A DNA stretch of 64,000 nt, from contig NZ_JACGLS010000004.1 of the NCBI RefSeq assembly GCF_014062345.1, positions 124,001 to 188,000 on the forward strand. Direction: 5' to 3'. Both the position numbers and the translations under genes were made by a program. Source of the DNA: Tenacibaculum pelagium (GTDB lineage: Bacteria > Bacteroidota > Bacteroidia > Flavobacteriales > Flavobacteriaceae). The notes under the pieces are model-generated. The model ran no database searches. It saw only the letters and a list, made by a program, of their open reading frames with translations, and had not been told where the DNA came from. Shown piece by piece: positions 62,820 to 64,000 of this stretch. Position 1 is the first letter of the stretch, and each line of letters opens with the position of its first letter.

Positions 62820-64000
62820 TTATTTCTTTTTTGATTCTGGTAAATATTCAATTACGATTCTTCGGTCTTTTGCTAAATACTTTTTAGCTACGGCTCTAAT
62901 TTCTTCTTTAGTAATAGAATTTACGATTTCTAATTCTTTATTAATGTTATTAGTGTTTCCTATTAACATATAGTTTCTAGCTAAAGAATTAGCGATACCT
63001 TGTACATTAGAATTAGATGCAACAAAATTATTTTCGAACTTGTTACGAACTTTCTGCAAGTCTTTATCAGAAATTAATTCGGTTTGAAGTTTTAAAATTT
63101 CTTCATCCATTTCTTTTATTAAGTCTTCTAATGATGTCTTACCTAAAGGAATTGCTCCAATATTATAAACACTATAATCTTCTAAGTTTCTAGCAAAAGA
63201 AAAAACCTGTAAAGCTTTTTTCTTATCGTCTACTAACTTTTTGTATAATCTAGAACTTTTTCCGTTACTTAAAATAGTTGAAATTACGTCTAATACCTTA
63301 GCATCACGCTCTTTCATAGCAGGTGTTTTGTGAGCTAATAAAATAGCTGGTAATTGAATATTAGAATCATATTCTTTTACTCTTTTTTCTTTAGTTCTTT
63401 CTGGTTCAACAGTAGTTTCACGCTTTGGAAGTGTTCTAGCAGGAATTGATTCAAAGTAATTTTTGATTAACTTCTTGGTGTTTTTTGTCTCAAAATCACC
63501 CGCAATAACTAAAACAGCATTGTTTGGCATATACCATTTATCGTAAAAAGCTTTGAATTCCTCTAAAGTAGCACCATCTAAATCCTTCATAGAACCTATT
63601 AAAGAATTTTTGTAGTTGTGCTTGTCAAAAATATGACGGTATACATCACCATAAATAATTTTCCCATAAGGAGCATTATCCATTCGTTGACGTTTTTCTT
63701 CTTTTACAACTTCATTTTGAGTGTCTACTGCTTTTTGGTCGATAGTAGGATGTAATAAACGCTCAGATTCCATCCATAATCCTAGTTCTAAATTATTTGA
63801 AGGGAAAGTTTCGTAATAGTAAGTTCTATCCCAAGTTGTGTTTGCATTTCCAGCACCACCGTTAGCAGCTACAATTTTACTCCATTCACCACGACCAATA
63901 TTTTTGGTTCCAGTAAATAATAAATGCTCGTAAAAATGAGCCATTCCTGTTTTCCCTTCAACTTCATCTTTTGAACCAACATGGTACATTACCCCAACAG
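62820..64000 (-). CDS. M16-family zinc peptidase, partial
   Basis: Cut at the right window edge: the frame is open to 64000 (VGV precedes the first visible Met) and the stop is at 62820, leaving about 393 residues. The inverted zinc site is intact: GMAHFYEHLLFTGT (HxxEH), with the third ligand in NEVVKEEKRQR. The substrate-side loop LLAHKTPAM and repeat 2 (IGAIPLGKTSLEDLIKEM) follow. It acts with the inactive M16-LolA partner, as in mitochondrial processing peptidase or PqqL-type pairs. Confidence 0.9.
   Translation of the reverse strand, partial: VGVMYHVGSKDEVEGKTGMAHFYEHLLFTGTKNIGRGEWSKIVAANGGAGNANTTWDRTYYYETFPSNNLELGLWMESERLLHPTIDQKAVDTQNEVVKEEKRQRMDNAPYGKIIYGDVYRHIFDKHNYKNSLIGSMKDLDGATLEEFKAFYDKWYMPNNAVLVIAGDFETKNTKKLIKNYFESIPARTLPKRETTVEPERTKEKRVKEYDSNIQLPAILLAHKTPAMKERDAKVLDVISTILSNGKSSRLYKKLVDDKKKALQVFSFARNLEDYSVYNIGAIPLGKTSLEDLIKEMDEEILKLQTELISDKDLQKVRNKFENNFVASNSNVQGIANSLARNYMLIGNTNNINKELEIVNSITKEEIRAVAKKYLAKDRRIVIEYLPESKKK

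Overview
The window is a contiguous piece of a low-GC chromosome from a gliding marine member of the Flavobacteriaceae, probably close to Tenacibaculum or Polaribacter. The evidence is: two secreted proteins with type IX secretion (T9SS) C-terminal sorting domains, the gliding genes gldE and gldD, MoaA/MoeA/MoaC/MobA in a flavobacterial order, repeated Bacteroidetes-type -7 promoter boxes (TAnnTTTG), and almost no Shine-Dalgarno sites. No rRNA operon, CRISPR array, transposase or prophage was seen.

Layout. 1-457: 5' part of an oligopeptide-type ABC ATPase. 710-7844: two large T9SS cargo proteins (an M43 metalloprotease and a BNR-propeller/MAM protein) that share near-identical C-terminal modules. 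7968-9830: ABC-F ATPase. 9916-11726: a two-gene accessory cassette, a nucleotidyltransferase plus a pentapeptide-repeat membrane protein. 11921-16346: PolB-like exonuclease, DUF4153 membrane protein, and an OmpR-type two-component pair. 16411-22232: Cys-rich lipoprotein, purD, a DUF6909-like protein, a CtpA-type protease and rnpA. 22362-26101: glutaryl-CoA dehydrogenase-like enzyme, two tiny membrane ORFs (one apparently frameshifted at a T10 tract), a PNPOx-like protein and glpK. 26154-30061: the most interesting region (below). 30196-41135: SpoU methylase, mutS, universal stress protein, MATE, enoyl-CoA hydratase, queD, pth, L25, prs, tRNA-Leu(CAA) and a cation/proton antiporter. 41194-46508: molybdenum-cofactor operon with proC and a small membrane protein embedded in it. 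46583-54594: membrane-anchored MutS-like ATPase, uvrC, patatin/barrel protein, RNase G, a tiny basic COX24/AURKAIP1-type protein and HU. 54724-60699: mutY-ssb-gldE-gldD, ctaA, a Cys-rich HMA lipoprotein and a DMT transporter. 60753-64000: a pair of M16 peptidases, one active-site-degenerate and one canonical, the latter cut by the window edge.

Candidate undescribed system (26154-30061, all on the minus strand). A 48-aa, very glycine-rich peptide with a double-glycine-type leader is followed, across a strong hairpin, by a TPR sensor histidine kinase and its response regulator. Directly downstream come four tandem units. Two of them encode 33-aa cationic peptides (MGK...GKGASYALRH) that are too short for ordinary gene calling, and two keep promoter and terminator but have lost the ORF. 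Three of the four promoters carry the same 31-bp element, two GGATTTCCG-type half-sites 22 bp apart, placed exactly 25 bp from a perfect TAnnTTTG box. I infer a self-contained signalling module in which the response regulator activates a tandem small-peptide locus. The regulator-operator link and the function of the peptides are not shown by sequence alone.
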